From: Pollenia angustigena
Taxonomy: Eukaryota; Arthropoda; Insecta; Diptera; Polleniidae
DNA length: 64,000 nt
Assembly (NCBI GenBank): GCA_930367215.1
Contig: OV884058.1
Location: 171,784,478 to 171,848,477, forward strand
Reading direction: 5' to 3'
The notes below the pieces were generated by a model. It searched no databases. It had not been told where the DNA came from and worked only from the letters and a program-made list of their open reading frames with translations. The translations under genes were made by a program, and so were the position numbers. Of the stretch, positions 44,003 through 56,855 are shown piece by piece (positions within the stretch are counted from its first letter, which is position 1; every line of letters starts with the position of its first letter).

Positions 44003-44597
44003 AAGAATGGGGAAATTGAAAAAATATATCGATATATATCGAATCGATATTTTTTAAGAGTATCGATATTTATTATTTCAAAAATATCGATGTATCAATA
44101 TATCGAACATATTTTGCTGAAACTATTACCAAATAAAAAAATTTAATATACATACTGACATATATGCACAAATTTTATTATTATTCTAAATATACATATG
44201 TATATAGGCACATATATTGTTCCAAAACCGCATGAAATAAATCTCTACAAGTTCGTTTGACTTTACTGTTTTAAATAGAAGCCTGCAATTTGAAAACCTC
44301 GCTTTCTTCATAATTCTTCTTATAAATGCCAATCTTTAATAAATTAAATTCATATAAATTAAAAAAAACATATGATGCATGCAGAGATGCCAATTCTTTA
44401 AAAAACATATTGTTTGAAAAGCGGCCAAGTTCTTTAGTTTTGAATGAAGACTGACTTAAAAAAATATCGAATTCGATAGTCGTATTTCAATATCGATACA
44501 TCGATATATCGGTATTTTAAATATCGGCGATATATATCGATTATTTTTTATTAAAATATCGATATTTTGATATATCGATATTTTTTGCCCATTCCTA
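44003..44597. mobile_element. TATCGATA-rich hAT-like element, TSD CAGCGAAC (unit 1)
   Basis: Left end AAGAATGGGGAAA faces right end TTTGCCCATTCCTA; CAGCGAAC is duplicated exactly (43995-44002, 44598-44605). Both termini are packed with ATCGATA motifs (for example 44018-44040 and 44535-44582). Non-coding. Confidence 0.88.
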
Positions 44598-44862
44598 CAG
44601 CGAACGTCTTACTCTCATTGTGGCCTAAAACAAAACCGGAGTTGACTATCGCTCATCTCTAAACGAGATTATTAACTCACAGGTAGGGTTCCTATGCGAG
44701 AAAAAAATTTCACAGAAATTCCCGGAAAAAATGTTTTTGAATTTCCGTGAATTTTAAGACGAAAAAATTCGAAAGTTTTTCACAGTCACAAATTATTGAT
44801 TTATGGATTTCGAAAACAAAAACTATTCAAATCGAAGTTCTATAACTTTACCTATCCCTTAA

Positions 44863-45501
44863 CCCTTATGTGTGTGGAAAAAAAACACCTTCTATAGGGT
44901 GGATAGGTACCTGTGTACCTTCATGCAAATTGTATGAGAAATCTAATTTTTTGTCTTGTATTGTACAAAAAATCGATGGTTAATGATATAATATTAGAAT
45001 TTTACTCTGGTTTTCCCCTTTTCATATATTTTTTTAAATCCTACACCCAAAAAAAAAATTGTAATATAAAACACCTTCTATAGGGTGGATAGGTACCTGG
45101 GTACCTTCATGCAAATTGTATGAGAAATCAAATTTTTTGTCTTGTATTGTACAAAAAGTCGATGGTTAATGATAAAATATTAGAATTTTACTCTGGTTTT
45201 CCCCTTTTCATATATTTTTTAAAATCCTACACCGAAAAAAATAATTTGTAATATAAAACGTATACAGGTACCCAGGTACCTATTCACCCTATTAAGGGTG
45301 CAAAAAGCGAATTGATATGCCACGCCCCCCCCCCCCCCCCCCCAACTGATATTGTATATAAACACCTATGAAAATATAATAATAATAATAAAAAGTTAGG
45401 AGTTCTTATGAAATTGTAGAATTGTAGACTAAAATCTTATATAAAAAATTTCGATTTGAAAACGCAATAGGTACACAGGTACCTGTCCACACACATAAGG
45501 G
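44863..45501. mobile_element. piggyBac-like MITE (unit 1)
   Basis: TTAA|CCCTTATGTGTGTGG at the left and CCACACACATAAGGG|TTAA at the right: a perfect 15-bp TIR beginning CCC inside a TTAA duplication, the piggyBac signature. Next to each TIR lie GGTACC palindromes (GGTACCTGTGTACC, GGTACACAGGTACC). It holds two copies of a ~186-bp repeat and a C-homopolymer (45326-45343). Confidence 0.93.
44885..45262. repeat. ~186-bp minisatellite, two copies (unit 1)
   Basis: ACACCTTCTATAGGGTGGAT begins at 44885 and 45071. Copies are nearly identical through CTCTGGTTTTCCCCTTTTCA. Unit 2 carries three copies. Confidence 0.93.
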
Positions 45502-45751
45502 TTAAACAAGAGGATTTAAGTACGATGGCGGTAATATTACCTGAACTAAAGGACAAAATTGTGTCTATATATATGTAGATATGTATACAAAATTTAAAAA
45601 GCTTTTGCTTTCATCTATGTATGTCTGGCTGTTTGCTTGTTCCTTATAAGTAGACTCTTATACTAATCAACCGATTTTCTTAAAATTTTCACTGTCATTT
45701 AACGTGACTATACATTTTTCTAAATTGTCAAGTGGGCATAGCACCTATAAC

Positions 45752-46760
45752 TAGTGCTGGGATACTATCGATATTTTCTACCATCGATATTTATCGATAG
45801 TTCAGCTTTCACTATCGATATATCGATATTACCATCGACTGAATGTTTGTACTTGTACAGGAAAACTTTAATTATTTTGTTATAAGGCAACAGACCGTTG
45901 TTTTCATCACTTTATTGAATGTATGAGACATATGTATGTATATACGCACGTTATTTTAGATGAAAGTTTTTTAAAAATTGATAAGTACCTTTCTGAAGGA
46001 ACCGAAGTAAGAGGGACTGTAAGATATTCCAATGCAACTTTAAAAAATTTTCTAAATTCTAAACCCAAAAAGGTAAGCAATCTAGCGGACTTATCCTCTA
46101 ATGGTCGTTCATTGTTTTGTCCTATGCTTGCAATTGCATTTGGATTTGCATTTTTTACAACATTACAAAAATATTTGACATTTCAGTCCCTATATAAACA
46201 TGTTAAAATTTCGACTTAAAAGCACTGCTAAGTCTATGTTCATACGGCTCATGTCTTATTGACATGATTGCTACTTTATAGGCGAGAGGGACGAGGGGAA
46301 AAGAAACGAGTACACAGATGCATGTACTGTCTTTACGTTTTGCTTTTTCATTCGTTGTTTAATTTTGTTATTGTTATCAATATCAAAAAAGCACACATGC
46401 ATACGCACGGCTATACAAAATAAAAAAAATGTCGTGAACATGACATGAATCATTTGAACGCAAATTCATATTCAAAGAAGAAAAAGGAAGAATCTCGTCA
46501 ATAAGACTTGAGCCGTATGAACTCAGACTAAGCAATCCATACCACTTGCCATTCTTATTGTTTGTATTCATTGCTGTAATTCAGCGCGAATTAATAATAC
46601 AAGTAAAAATTTGCGGCAAAAACCTGTGTGTGTATAGCTGCTGTTAGATGTCTTCATAGCTGTATTTTAAATAATAAAAATATCGATATTTATATTTTTC
46701 CTATCGATATTTTCGATATTTTAAGACTATCGATAGCTTATCGATAGTTTCCCAGCACTA
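45752..46760. mobile_element. TATCGATA-rich hAT element, TSD CCTATAAC (unit 1)
   Basis: TAGTGCTGGGATACTATCGA at the left and TCGATAGTTTCCCAGCACTA at the right are inverted repeats of about 20 bp with one mismatch; CCTATAAC is duplicated exactly (45744-45751, 46761-46768). Both termini hold clusters of TATCGATA. The open frame at 45923-46219 reads LDESFLKIDKYLSEGTEVRG and similar; I do not recognise it as a transposase domain. Host sequence around it resembles the Helitron-like 'aatcaaccgattttcttaaa' class. Confidence 0.95.
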
Positions 46761-47639
46761 CCTATAACACAAAGACACTATATATTACCTTATGTCTAGA
46801 GAACGGCTAAAAGTTTTTAAATTTGCAATAAATACCTTGGTTATCAATACACACCATTTACCAAAAAGTAGGCTGGATAGGCGTGTCCCATACACAGTAC
46901 GAATAACACTAAAATGTACTCAAAATAATCTTAAATATAAATAAGTATAAAATTCTTAAATTAACTAAAAAATAAGAACATTTAAAAACAATTTTTTAAG
47001 AAACGCTTTTCTTAAAATAGAACATTTAAAAAAAATTTTTTTTTTTTTTTTAAAAAGATTTAACTTTTCGTTGTGTTTAACCCTCCAACTTACGCATGTT
47101 TTGATTTTCTATACACATTCTCTTCTCTTGCTTCTCATTTAGTTTATATTTTTGGTTAAATATGTAAATAAGATTTCTAAAGTTAAAACCATAACGGGCA
47201 TGATGTTGGTGTTATATTAGTTTTACTTAAATCAATCTAATTTTCGGATTATTTTAAGTACGAAATCGGGATTGAATATGGATAATTTAAGTATTAGAGA
47301 AGTGGGAGTGGCACTTCCTATAGAAAGATATATAGATTTCGTTTTATCTGGAGAATGATAACAGTTAAAGTATTAAAGTTTTGTACAAATATTAATACAC
47401 AACATCTGTCAAAAACTAGGCTCAATAGAATAAGTGGGTGTGGCACTGCCAATTCAGCACTAATATTAATTACTGTATTTCTGGAGAAGGGTTACAGTAG
47501 ATGTTTCCAAATTTGGAACAAATAGCTTGGCTATCAAAGCCAAACATCTATCAAAAAGAAGGCTAGTTAAGAGGAGAAGGAGTGTCACCTCCCATTAAAA
47601 GACAATATAAATTTCTGTTTATCAGAAAAACGATAAAAA

Positions 47640-49045
47640 ACAAGTTAGAGTGCTATATTCGGCTATGCCGAATCTTTGCTACCCTCCACCGACAGTTCGA
47701 ATGTTTAAGGAGTAATATCTGTATGATGTTATTATAATCTTAAACTGTGACGATTTGTTATTAATTATGGTTTAATGCAACCAAACTGTCTTCCGGTAGA
47801 AGGGTTTATATGGGGCCTAGGTTAAATTATGGACCGATGATCACGAAATTTCACAGCGTCATTTCTAGTCCTTTAAAACTGTGACGTACCAATTTCTGTT
47901 ATGATAGCATTATTAATTATGGTTTTAGGTGTACTGAACTGTTTTCCGGGAGTAGGGTTTCTATGGGGCCTAGGGTAAATTATGTACCGATCTTCACGAA
48001 ATTTCACAGTATCATTTATAGTCCTATAAAACTGTGACGAGCCAAAATTTGTTATGATTGCATTATTTTTTACGGTTTTAGGCGTACTAAACTGTTTTCC
48101 GGTAGTAGGGTTTATATGGAGCCCAAGGTAAATTATGGACCGATCGTCACGAAATTTCACAGTGTTATTTCTTGTCCTAAAACACTGTGACGTACCAAAT
48201 TTTGTTACGCTAGCGTTATTTTTTACGGTTTTAGGCGTACTAAACTGTTTTCCGGGAGTAGGGTTTATATGGGGCCTAGGGTAAATTATGGACCGATCTT
48301 CACGAAATTACACAGTTTTATTTCTTGTCCTATAAAACTTTGATGTACCAAATTTTGTTATGATAGCATTATTTTTTACGGATTTAGGCGTACTAAACTG
48401 TTTTCCGGGAGTAGGGTTTATATGGGGCCCAGGGTAAGTTATGGACCGATCTTCACGAAACTTAACAGTTTAATTTCTAGTCCTATGTAACTGTGACTTG
48501 CCAAAATTTGTAATGATAGCATTGTTAGTTAGGGTTTTAGGCTTAATATACTGTTTTCCGGGAGTAAGGCTTATATGGGGCCTAGGGTAAATTATTGACG
48601 GATCCTCACGAAATTTCACAGCGTGATTTCCAGTTGAATAAAACGAATTGTTGCGAAATCTTATATCATTCTGTGCATTTTTTCACCATTTATGTTAGTT
48701 TTTGTAACAAAATTATCAATTTTTTTTAGGTGGTGGTTCCACATTTTGTTTCATAGCTCATATCCTATTGAACCGATTTTGCTGAATTTCAATCCCAAAC
48801 TGCTTAGGATAACTACAAGCAATTTGACACCAAGTTTGTTGATTTCTTTTGAGTTTTTCGAAAGTGAGCGTGTTTTCAACAGACGGACAGACAGACGGAC
48901 ATGGCTAAATCGACTTAAAATTACTCAAGGACCCAGAATATATATACTTTATAGGGTCTGAGATTAATAGTAAAAAAGTTTCACACGGAATGACAAACTG
49001 AATATACCCTCTTCACAACTAATTGTGGTGGAGGGTATAAAAAAA
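47640..49045 (+). mobile_element. DINE-1/mini-me-like element with 153-bp array (unit 1)
   Basis: ACAAGTTAGAGTGCTATATT, hairpin TTCGGCTATGCCGAA and TACCCTCCACC at the start; GGTGGAGGGTATAAA at the end. The core GACGGACAGACAGACGGACA, then ATGGCTAAATCGACTTAAAA and AATATATATACTTTATAGGG, is the classical mini-me/DINE-1 core with its GACG/GACA microsatellite. The central 153-bp array separates the two parts. Non-autonomous and non-coding. Confidence 0.88.
47745..48640 (-). repeat. 153-bp central tandem repeats, six units (unit 1)
   Basis: ACCGAT-type positions at 47833, 47986, 48139, 48292, 48445 and 48598 are exactly 153 bp apart. Units are the reverse complement of those at 24020-24780. First and last units are the most diverged, as expected for an array homogenised from the middle. 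Confidence 0.95.
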
Positions 49046-49196
49046 AGTACTCGAGTTGTATATAAAAAGCTTGGATTTTTATACGCAACATCTGTCAAAA
49101 AGGAGGCTCAATTTGACAATGGCATCGGAATTTCCACAGAACGACAATATAAATTTCTGTATATCATGGGTTACAGTAAACAACCCGTCAAAAAAA

Positions 49197-49591
49197 CAAT
49201 ACATATAAAAGTAGTCCCAGCATCGCCCAGCGGTTTCTTTATATAGCCACAAAAACTCCTTACAAAATACTAGTGGTCCCAGCCAGGCCCAGGTGTTAGT
49301 TTGTGCCACACAAATTAGTTGTCTACTTAAGAGTTTAAGAGGTAACATATGTATGTTCTTCTTAGTACTTATTTTGAATTTAAAGAATTTTGAAATACCT
49401 TGTGATTGTTGCAGGCTGTTATGTATAACATTTTTGTATATGAAGTTCGAGTAGTATATAATTTGCAATTTCTTTAAGCATCAATATATTGTTGAAGTAA
49501 AAGCTAAAACCGAGTTTTTTTGACGGTTTTCAGTTTTTAGGCATTTAAAGCCGCGGTTTCGATTTCGGTTAAAACTGAACAGCAATCCCTA
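49197..49591. mobile_element. Truncated right part of the hAT-like element
   Basis: Identical to 41571-41965, followed by the right TSD GTTTATAC (49592-49599), but with no left end. Created by the tandem duplication, not by transposition. Confidence 0.95.
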
Positions 49592-50365
49592 GTTTATACT
49601 CAACAGCTATAAATCAGAGTCCCATATATTGTATGTAGTTTCAAAATTTACATGTGGGAGCACTGCGATAAATGTTGTCTAATTATGCGTATTAAGATGG
49701 TTAATATGTTTACTGATTTACAGATGTGTTGGTTTAAGTAAAAAGAGTTTAACTTGCACTGATTTATGAGCCCTTACAGGCCAACATTGTTTTGATTGTT
49801 GGTGACATACGGTAAGCAATAGTCGAAAAAGTGGCCAAAAATTAGACCTCCAGAATGCTCAAATATTTGTATTTAACTTTTACATGCGAAAATTTTAAAA
49901 TATATTAATTAGTTTTACAAAATTTCCTATTATAACGAACATTACAGTTATTATTAAGAAATCCTATTTAATTTTGCTCTCCACTGTACACTATAAACAA
50001 GAACAGGAACTCTAAATATTATATCATGCATGTAAATTTCGTGATTTAATTTTGCAAAAAAAAAAATCTCAATAAACATACAACTATTATACAACCGTGT
50101 GAATATAATGACTTAAACCAAAAATATATCAATATTTATAGTTATTTATCTTGTTTTTCATATGCTTGTGATACATTTTAAAATAGATGTAAAAAAGTCA
50201 ATTTACTTGAATTGTTGGTAAATCCTTTTTGAAAATTTTAAATATATATAAAAAAAAAATTTTTTTCAAAGAAAGAATACCCGGGATCCTTAATAAATAA
50301 AAAAAACAACGAGTATTATATCTAGTTTTAATTAAAGCCAGAATCGTTAAATATAGTATGTTGAT

Positions 50366-51501
50366 TAGGGGTATAACCAAAATAAGAAACTATCATTACG
50401 GTATGGGCAATGTTATACTGATATTAAAAATCGATATCAGTAGTGCGATTCACTAACTTTTATAACGATAATCGAATCGTTAAAATAAGTATAACGAAAA
50501 TTTATCGAATATGCTATTCTGTAAAATTTTTAACGATATTCGCTGTCGTTTAAAGTCAGCTGTTACTTTAAGCAATTTTTTTGTCGTTATCTTAGCGACA
50601 ATAATTTAGTTTGTGTTTATTTGATCGATAAAATGTTTTTTATGTTTAAAATAGCTTACATACATACAAAGATAAATTCATATGTATATGTATGAACAAA
50701 AACAAAATAATAAATTTAAAATTTGCAAAAAGAAAGCAAATTAAGAACAAAAATAAAATTCTAAATGTAAAATTCACAAAAAAAAAATATAAAACCACAA
50801 ATTAACCCTTCGTCTTACTTATGAGTCTGGCCAGACCTTTTTCAGTGCATTTTAAATGAAAAAATATGTGTAACAAGAGGGGTTAAGAACAATTTCATAT
50901 GTTTTTATTTTATTCTCTTTTGTGCTTTTCGTTTTTTTTTAACATTTTGTAGACAGAGATGTTACAAAAAAAACAGCTGTGTACTATCGTTAAAAAAAAT
51001 TACAGAATCACACTATCGTTACTGCAAGCGAATATAAATGTCGACAAATATTACGATTGTCGGATCGTTTAAAGTTAGTGAATCGCACCACAGGGGTCAT
51101 TTCGGTCCAAAAACCTTCGGCACCGAATGCAATTTCTAAAACATCAAACATTTTTTTTTTTTTTTTTTTTGTCGCATAAATTGTAATATAAATTTTTATG
51201 GTGGGTATCCTTCCCTTGTACCGTTTTTTTTTTTGTTTCTTTTTTGGAATGCAAGGAATCGCCATTTCATAAAAAAAAAACACGAAATGCAAAGACCAGC
51301 ATGGCTTTCGACGTTAGAATTATAGATTTCCTGTAAAACTGAAAAAAATTATAAGCTTAAACTTCATCGCGATCGTTGCCGAACCTTTTTGAACGCTCGC
51401 GAAAAAAGGAAGGCACATTTCTTCATATTTTTTTATGCACCATCTCACTATGATAGGTCCTTTTTGATATTTGCAAAAAAATGCAAATGGTTATACTCCT
51501 A
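50366..51501. mobile_element. hAT element, TSD ATGTTGAT (unit 2)
   Basis: Copy of 42740-43874. The right end reads GGTTATACTCCTA (one change), and the nested element lies at 50441-51090. Confidence 0.92.
50441..51090. mobile_element. Nested TAGTGCGATTC TIR element (unit 2)
   Basis: Copy of 42815-43464; CAG at both borders is preserved. Confidence 0.8.
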
Positions 51502-51629
51502 ATGTTGATATTGTTAAAAAAGTTTAGAGATCGAGAGTTACCTGAAAGTATTGCAAAAACTTTCGGATATCTGCGACCGGCTAAGATTACCTTTTGCTTC
51601 GACAATTGACCTAAATGCTTACAGCGAAC

Positions 51630-52224
51630 AAGAATGGGGAAATTGAAAAAATATATCGATATATATCGAATCGATATTTTTTAAGAGTATCGATATTTAT
51701 TATTTCAAAAATATCGATGTATCAATATATCGAACATATTTTGCTGAAACTATTACCAAATAAAAAAATTTAATATACATACTGACATATATGCACAAAT
51801 TTTATTATTATTCTAAATATACATATGTATATAGGCACATATATTGTTCCAAAACCGCATGAAATAAATCTCTACAAGTTCGTTTGACTTTACTGTTTTA
51901 AATAGAAGCCTGCAATTTGAAAACCTCGCTTTCTTCATAATTCTTCTTATAAATGCCAATCTTTAATAAATTAAATTCATATAAATTAAAAAAAACATAT
52001 GATGCATGCAGAGATGCCAATTCTTTAAAAAACATATTGTTTGAAAAGCGGCCAAGTTCTTTAGTTTTGAATGAAGACTGACTTAAAAAAATATCGAATT
52101 CGATAGTCGTATTTCAATATCGATACATCGATATATCGGTATTTTAAATATCGGCGATATATATCGATTATTTTTTATTAAAATATCGATATTTTGATAT
52201 ATCGATATTTTTTGCCCATTCCTA
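51630..52224. mobile_element. TATCGATA-rich hAT-like element (unit 2)
   Basis: Copy of 44003-44597 with TSD CAGCGAAC on both sides. Confidence 0.88.
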
Positions 52225-52489
52225 CAGCGAACGTCTTACTCTCATTGTGGCCTAAAACAAAACCGGAGTTGACTATCGCTCATCTCTAAACGAGATTATT
52301 AACTCACAGGTAGGGTTCCTATGCGAGAAAAAAATTTCACAGAAATTCCCGGAAAAAATGTTTTTGAATTTCCGTGAATTTTAAGACGAAAAAATTCGAA
52401 AGTTTTTCACAGTCACAAATTATTGATTTATGGATTTCGAAAACAAAAACTATTCAAATCGAAGTTCTATAACTTTACCTATCCCTTAA

Positions 52490-53311
52490 CCCTTATGTGT
52501 GTGGAAAAAAAACACCTTCTATAGGGTGGATAGGTACCTGTGTACCTTCATGCAAATTGTATGAGAAATCTAATTTTTTGTCTTGTATTGTACAAAAAAT
52601 CGATGGTTAATGATATAATATTAGAATTTTACTCTGGTTTTCCCCTTTTCATATATTTTTTTAAATCCTACACCCAAAAAAAAAATTGTAATATAAAACA
52701 CCTTCTATAGGGTGGATAGGTACCTGGGTACCTTCATGCAAATTGTATGAGAAATTAAATTTTTTGTCTTGTATTGTACAAAAAATCGATGGTTAATGAT
52801 ATAATATTAGAATTTTACTCTGGTTTTCCCCTTTTCATATATTTTTTTAAATCCTACACCCAAAAAAAAATTGTAATATAAAACACCTTCTATAGGGTGG
52901 ATAGGTACCTGGGTACCTTCATGCAAATTGTATGAGAAATCAAATTTTTTGTCTTGTATTGTACAAAAAGTCGATGGTTAATGATAAAATATTAGAATTT
53001 TACTCTGGTTTTCCCCTTTTCATATATTTTTTAAAATCCTACACCGAAAAAAATAATTTGTAATATAAAACGTATACAGGTACCCAGGTACCTATTCACC
53101 CTATTAAGGGTGCAAAAAGCGAATTGATATGCCACGCCCCCCCCCCCCCCCCCAACTGATATTGTATATAAACACCTATGAAAATATAATAATAATAATA
53201 AAAAGTTAGGAGTTCTTATGAAATTGTAGAATTGTAGACTAAAATCTTATATAAAAAATTTCGATTTGAAAACGCAATAGGTACACAGGTACCTGTCCAC
53301 ACACATAAGGG
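52490..53311. mobile_element. piggyBac-like MITE, longer allele (unit 2)
   Basis: Copy of 44863-45501, enlarged to 822 bp by one more ~186-bp repeat unit. TTAA lies at both borders. Confidence 0.93.
52512..53073. repeat. ~186-bp minisatellite, three copies (unit 2)
   Basis: ACACCTTCTATAGGGTGGAT at 52512, 52698 and 52883. The middle copy matches copy 1 in its 3' half (TCGATGGTTAATGATATAAT) and the last copy in GGTACCTGGGTACC, as expected from unequal exchange. Confidence 0.93.
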
Positions 53312-53561
53312 TTAAACAAGAGGATTTAAGTACGATGGCGGTAATATTACCTGAACTAAAGGACAAAATTGTGTCTATATATATGTAGATATGTATACAA
53401 AATTTAAAAAGCTTTTGCTTTCATCTATGTATGTCTGGCTGTTTGCTTGTTCCTTATAAGTAGACTCTTATACTAATCAACCGATTTTCTTAAAATTTTC
53501 ACTGTCATTTAACGTGACTATACATTTTTCTAAATTGTCAAGTGGGCATAGCACCTATAAC

Positions 53562-54570
53562 TAGTGCTGGGATACTATCGATATTTTCTACCATCGATAT
53601 TTATCGATAGTTCAGCTTTCACTATCGATATATCGATATTACCATCGACTGAATGTTTGTACTTGTACAGGAAAACTTTAATTATTTTGTTATAAGGCAA
53701 CAGACCGTTGTTTTCATCACTTTATTGAATGTATGAGACATATGTATGTATATACGCACGTTATTTTAGATGAAAGTTTTTTAAAAATTGATAAGTACCT
53801 TTCTGAAGGAACCGAAGTAAGAGGGACTGTAAGATATTCCAATGCAACTTTAAAAAATTTTCTAAATTCTAAACCCAAAAAGGTAAGCAATCTAGCGGAC
53901 TTATCCTCTAATGGTCGTTCATTGTTTTGTCCTATGCTTGCAATTGCATTTGGATTTGCATTTTTTACAACATTACAAAAATATTTGACATTTCAGTCCC
54001 TATATAAACATGTTAAAATTTCGACTTAAAAGCACTGCTAAGTCTATGTTCATACGGCTCATGTCTTATTGACATGATTGCTACTTTATAGGCGAGAGGG
54101 ACGAGGGGAAAAGAAACGAGTACACAGATGCATGTACTGTCTTTACGTTTTGCTTTTTCATTCGTTGTTTAATTTTGTTATTGTTATCAATATCAAAAAA
54201 GCACACATGCATACGCACGGCTATACAAAATAAAAAAAATGTCGTGAACATGACATGAATCATTTGAACGCAAATTCATATTCAAAGAAGAAAAAGGAAG
54301 AATCTCGTCAATAAGACTTGAGCCGTATGAACTCAGACTAAGCAATCCATACCACTTGCCATTCTTATTGTTTGTATTCATTGCTGTAATTCAGCGCGAA
54401 TTAATAATACAAGTAAAAATTTGCGGCAAAAACCTGTGTGTGTATAGCTGCTGTTAGATGTCTTCATAGCTGTATTTTAAATAATAAAAATATCGATATT
54501 TATATTTTTCCTATCGATATTTTCGATATTTTAAGACTATCGATAGCTTATCGATAGTTTCCCAGCACTA
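53562..54570. mobile_element. TATCGATA-rich hAT element (unit 2)
   Basis: Copy of 45752-46760 with TSD CCTATAAC on both sides. Confidence 0.95.
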
Positions 54571-55449
54571 CCTATAACACAAAGACACTATATATTACCT
54601 TATGTCTAGAGAACGGCTAAAAGTTTTTAAATTTGCAATAAATACCTTGGTTATCAATACACACCATTTACCAAAAAGTAGGCTGGATAGGCGTGTCCCA
54701 TACACAGTACGAATAACACTAAAATGTACTCAAAATAATCTTAAATATAAATAAGTATAAAATTCTTAAATTAACTAAAAAATAAGAACATTTAAAAACA
54801 ATTTTTTAAGAAACGCTTTTCTTAAAATAGAACATTTAAAAAAAATTTTTTTTTTTTTTTTAAAAAGATTTAACTTTTCGTTGTGTTTAACCCTCCAACT
54901 TACGCATGTTTTGATTTTCTATACACATTCTCTTCTCTTGCTTCTCATTTAGTTTATATTTTTGGTTAAATATGTAAATAAGATTTCTAAAGTTAAAACC
55001 ATAACGGGCATGATGTTGGTGTTATATTAGTTTTACTTAAATCAATCTAATTTTCGGATTATTTTAAGTACGAAATCGGGATTGAATATGGATAATTTAA
55101 GTATTAGAGAAGTGGGAGTGGCACTTCCTATAGAAAGATATATAGATTTCGTTTTATCTGGAGAATGATAACAGTTAAAGTATTAAAGTTTTGTACAAAT
55201 ATTAATACACAACATCTGTCAAAAACTAGGCTCAATAGAATAAGTGGGTGTGGCACTGCCAATTCAGCACTAATATTAATTACTGTATTTCTGGAGAAGG
55301 GTTACAGTAGATGTTTCCAAATTTGGAACAAATAGCTTGGCTATCAAAGCCAAACATCTATCAAAAAGAAGGCTAGTTAAGAGGAGAAGGAGTGTCACCT
55401 CCCATTAAAAGACAATATAAATTTCTGTTTATCAGAAAAACGATAAAAA

Positions 55450-56855
55450 ACAAGTTAGAGTGCTATATTCGGCTATGCCGAATCTTTGCTACCCTCCACC
55501 GACAGTTCGAATGTTTAAGGAGTAATATCTGTATGATGTTATTATAATCTTAAACTGTGACGATTTGTTATTAATTATGGTTTAATGCAACCAAACTGTC
55601 TTCCGGTAGAAGGGTTTATATGGGGCCTAGGTTAAATTATGGACCGATGATCACGAAATTTCACAGCGTCATTTCTAGTCCTTTAAAACTGTGACGTACC
55701 AATTTCTGTTATGATAGCATTATTAATTATGGTTTTAGGTGTACTGAACTGTTTTCCGGGAGTAGGGTTTCTATGGGGCCTAGGGTAAATTATGTACCGA
55801 TCTTCACGAAATTTCACAGTATCATTTATAGTCCTATAAAACTGTGACGAGCCAAAATTTGTTATGATTGCATTATTTTTTACGGTTTTAGGCGTACTAA
55901 ACTGTTTTCCGGTAGTAGGGTTTATATGGAGCCCAAGGTAAATTATGGACCGATCGTCACGAAATTTCACAGTGTTATTTCTTGTCCTAAAACACTGTGA
56001 CGTACCAAATTTTGTTACGCTAGCGTTATTTTTTACGGTTTTAGGCGTACTAAACTGTTTTCCGGGAGTAGGGTTTATATGGGGCCTAGGGTAAATTATG
56101 GACCGATCTTCACGAAATTACACAGTTTTATTTCTTGTCCTATAAAACTTTGATGTACCAAATTTTGTTATGATAGCATTATTTTTTACGGATTTAGGCG
56201 TACTAAACTGTTTTCCGGGAGTAGGGTTTATATGGGGCCCAGGGTAAGTTATGGACCGATCTTCACGAAACTTAACAGTTTAATTTCTAGTCCTATGTAA
56301 CTGTGACTTGCCAAAATTTGTAATGATAGCATTGTTAGTTAGGGTTTTAGGCTTAATATACTGTTTTCCGGGAGTAAGGCTTATATGGGGCCTAGGGTAA
56401 ATTATTGACGGATCCTCACGAAATTTCACAGCGTGATTTCCAGTTGAATAAAACGAATTGTTGCGAAATCTTATATCATTCTGTGCATTTTTTCACCATT
56501 TATGTTAGTTTTTGTAACAAAATTATCAATTTTTTTTAGGTGGTGGTTCCACATTTTGTTTCATAGCTCAGATCCTATTGAACCGATTTTGCTGAATTTC
56601 AATCCCAAACTGCTTAGGATAACTACAAGCAATTTGACACCAAGTTTGTTGATTTCTTTTGAGTTTTTCGAAAGTGAGCGTGTTTTCAACAGACGGACAG
56701 ACAGACGGACATGGCTAAATCGACTTAAAATTACTCAAGGACCCAGAATATATATACTTTATAGGGTCTGAGATTAATAGTAAAAAAGTTTCACACGGAA
56801 TGACAAACTGAATATACCCTCTTCACAACTAATTGTGGTGGAGGGTATAAAAAAA
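55450..56855 (+). mobile_element. DINE-1/mini-me-like element with 153-bp array (unit 2)
   Basis: Copy of 47640-49045, including the six-unit 153-bp array (about 55555-56450), with a T/G change in the downstream half. Confidence 0.88.

Larger units (their letters stand above)
41571..49196 (+). repeat. Tandem segmental duplication, unit 1 (7,626 bp)
   Basis: CAATACATATAAAAGTAGTC starts here and again at 49197, and the two units stay colinear to their ends. The offset is 7,626 bp up to a poly(T) at 43526, then 7,627, then 7,810 after a minisatellite. Contents: right 395 bp of a hAT element, right end of a TA-target TIR element, two nested hAT-like elements, a TATCGATA-rich hAT, a piggyBac-like element with minisatellite, a second TATCGATA-rich hAT, and a DINE-like element. 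Confidence 0.97.
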
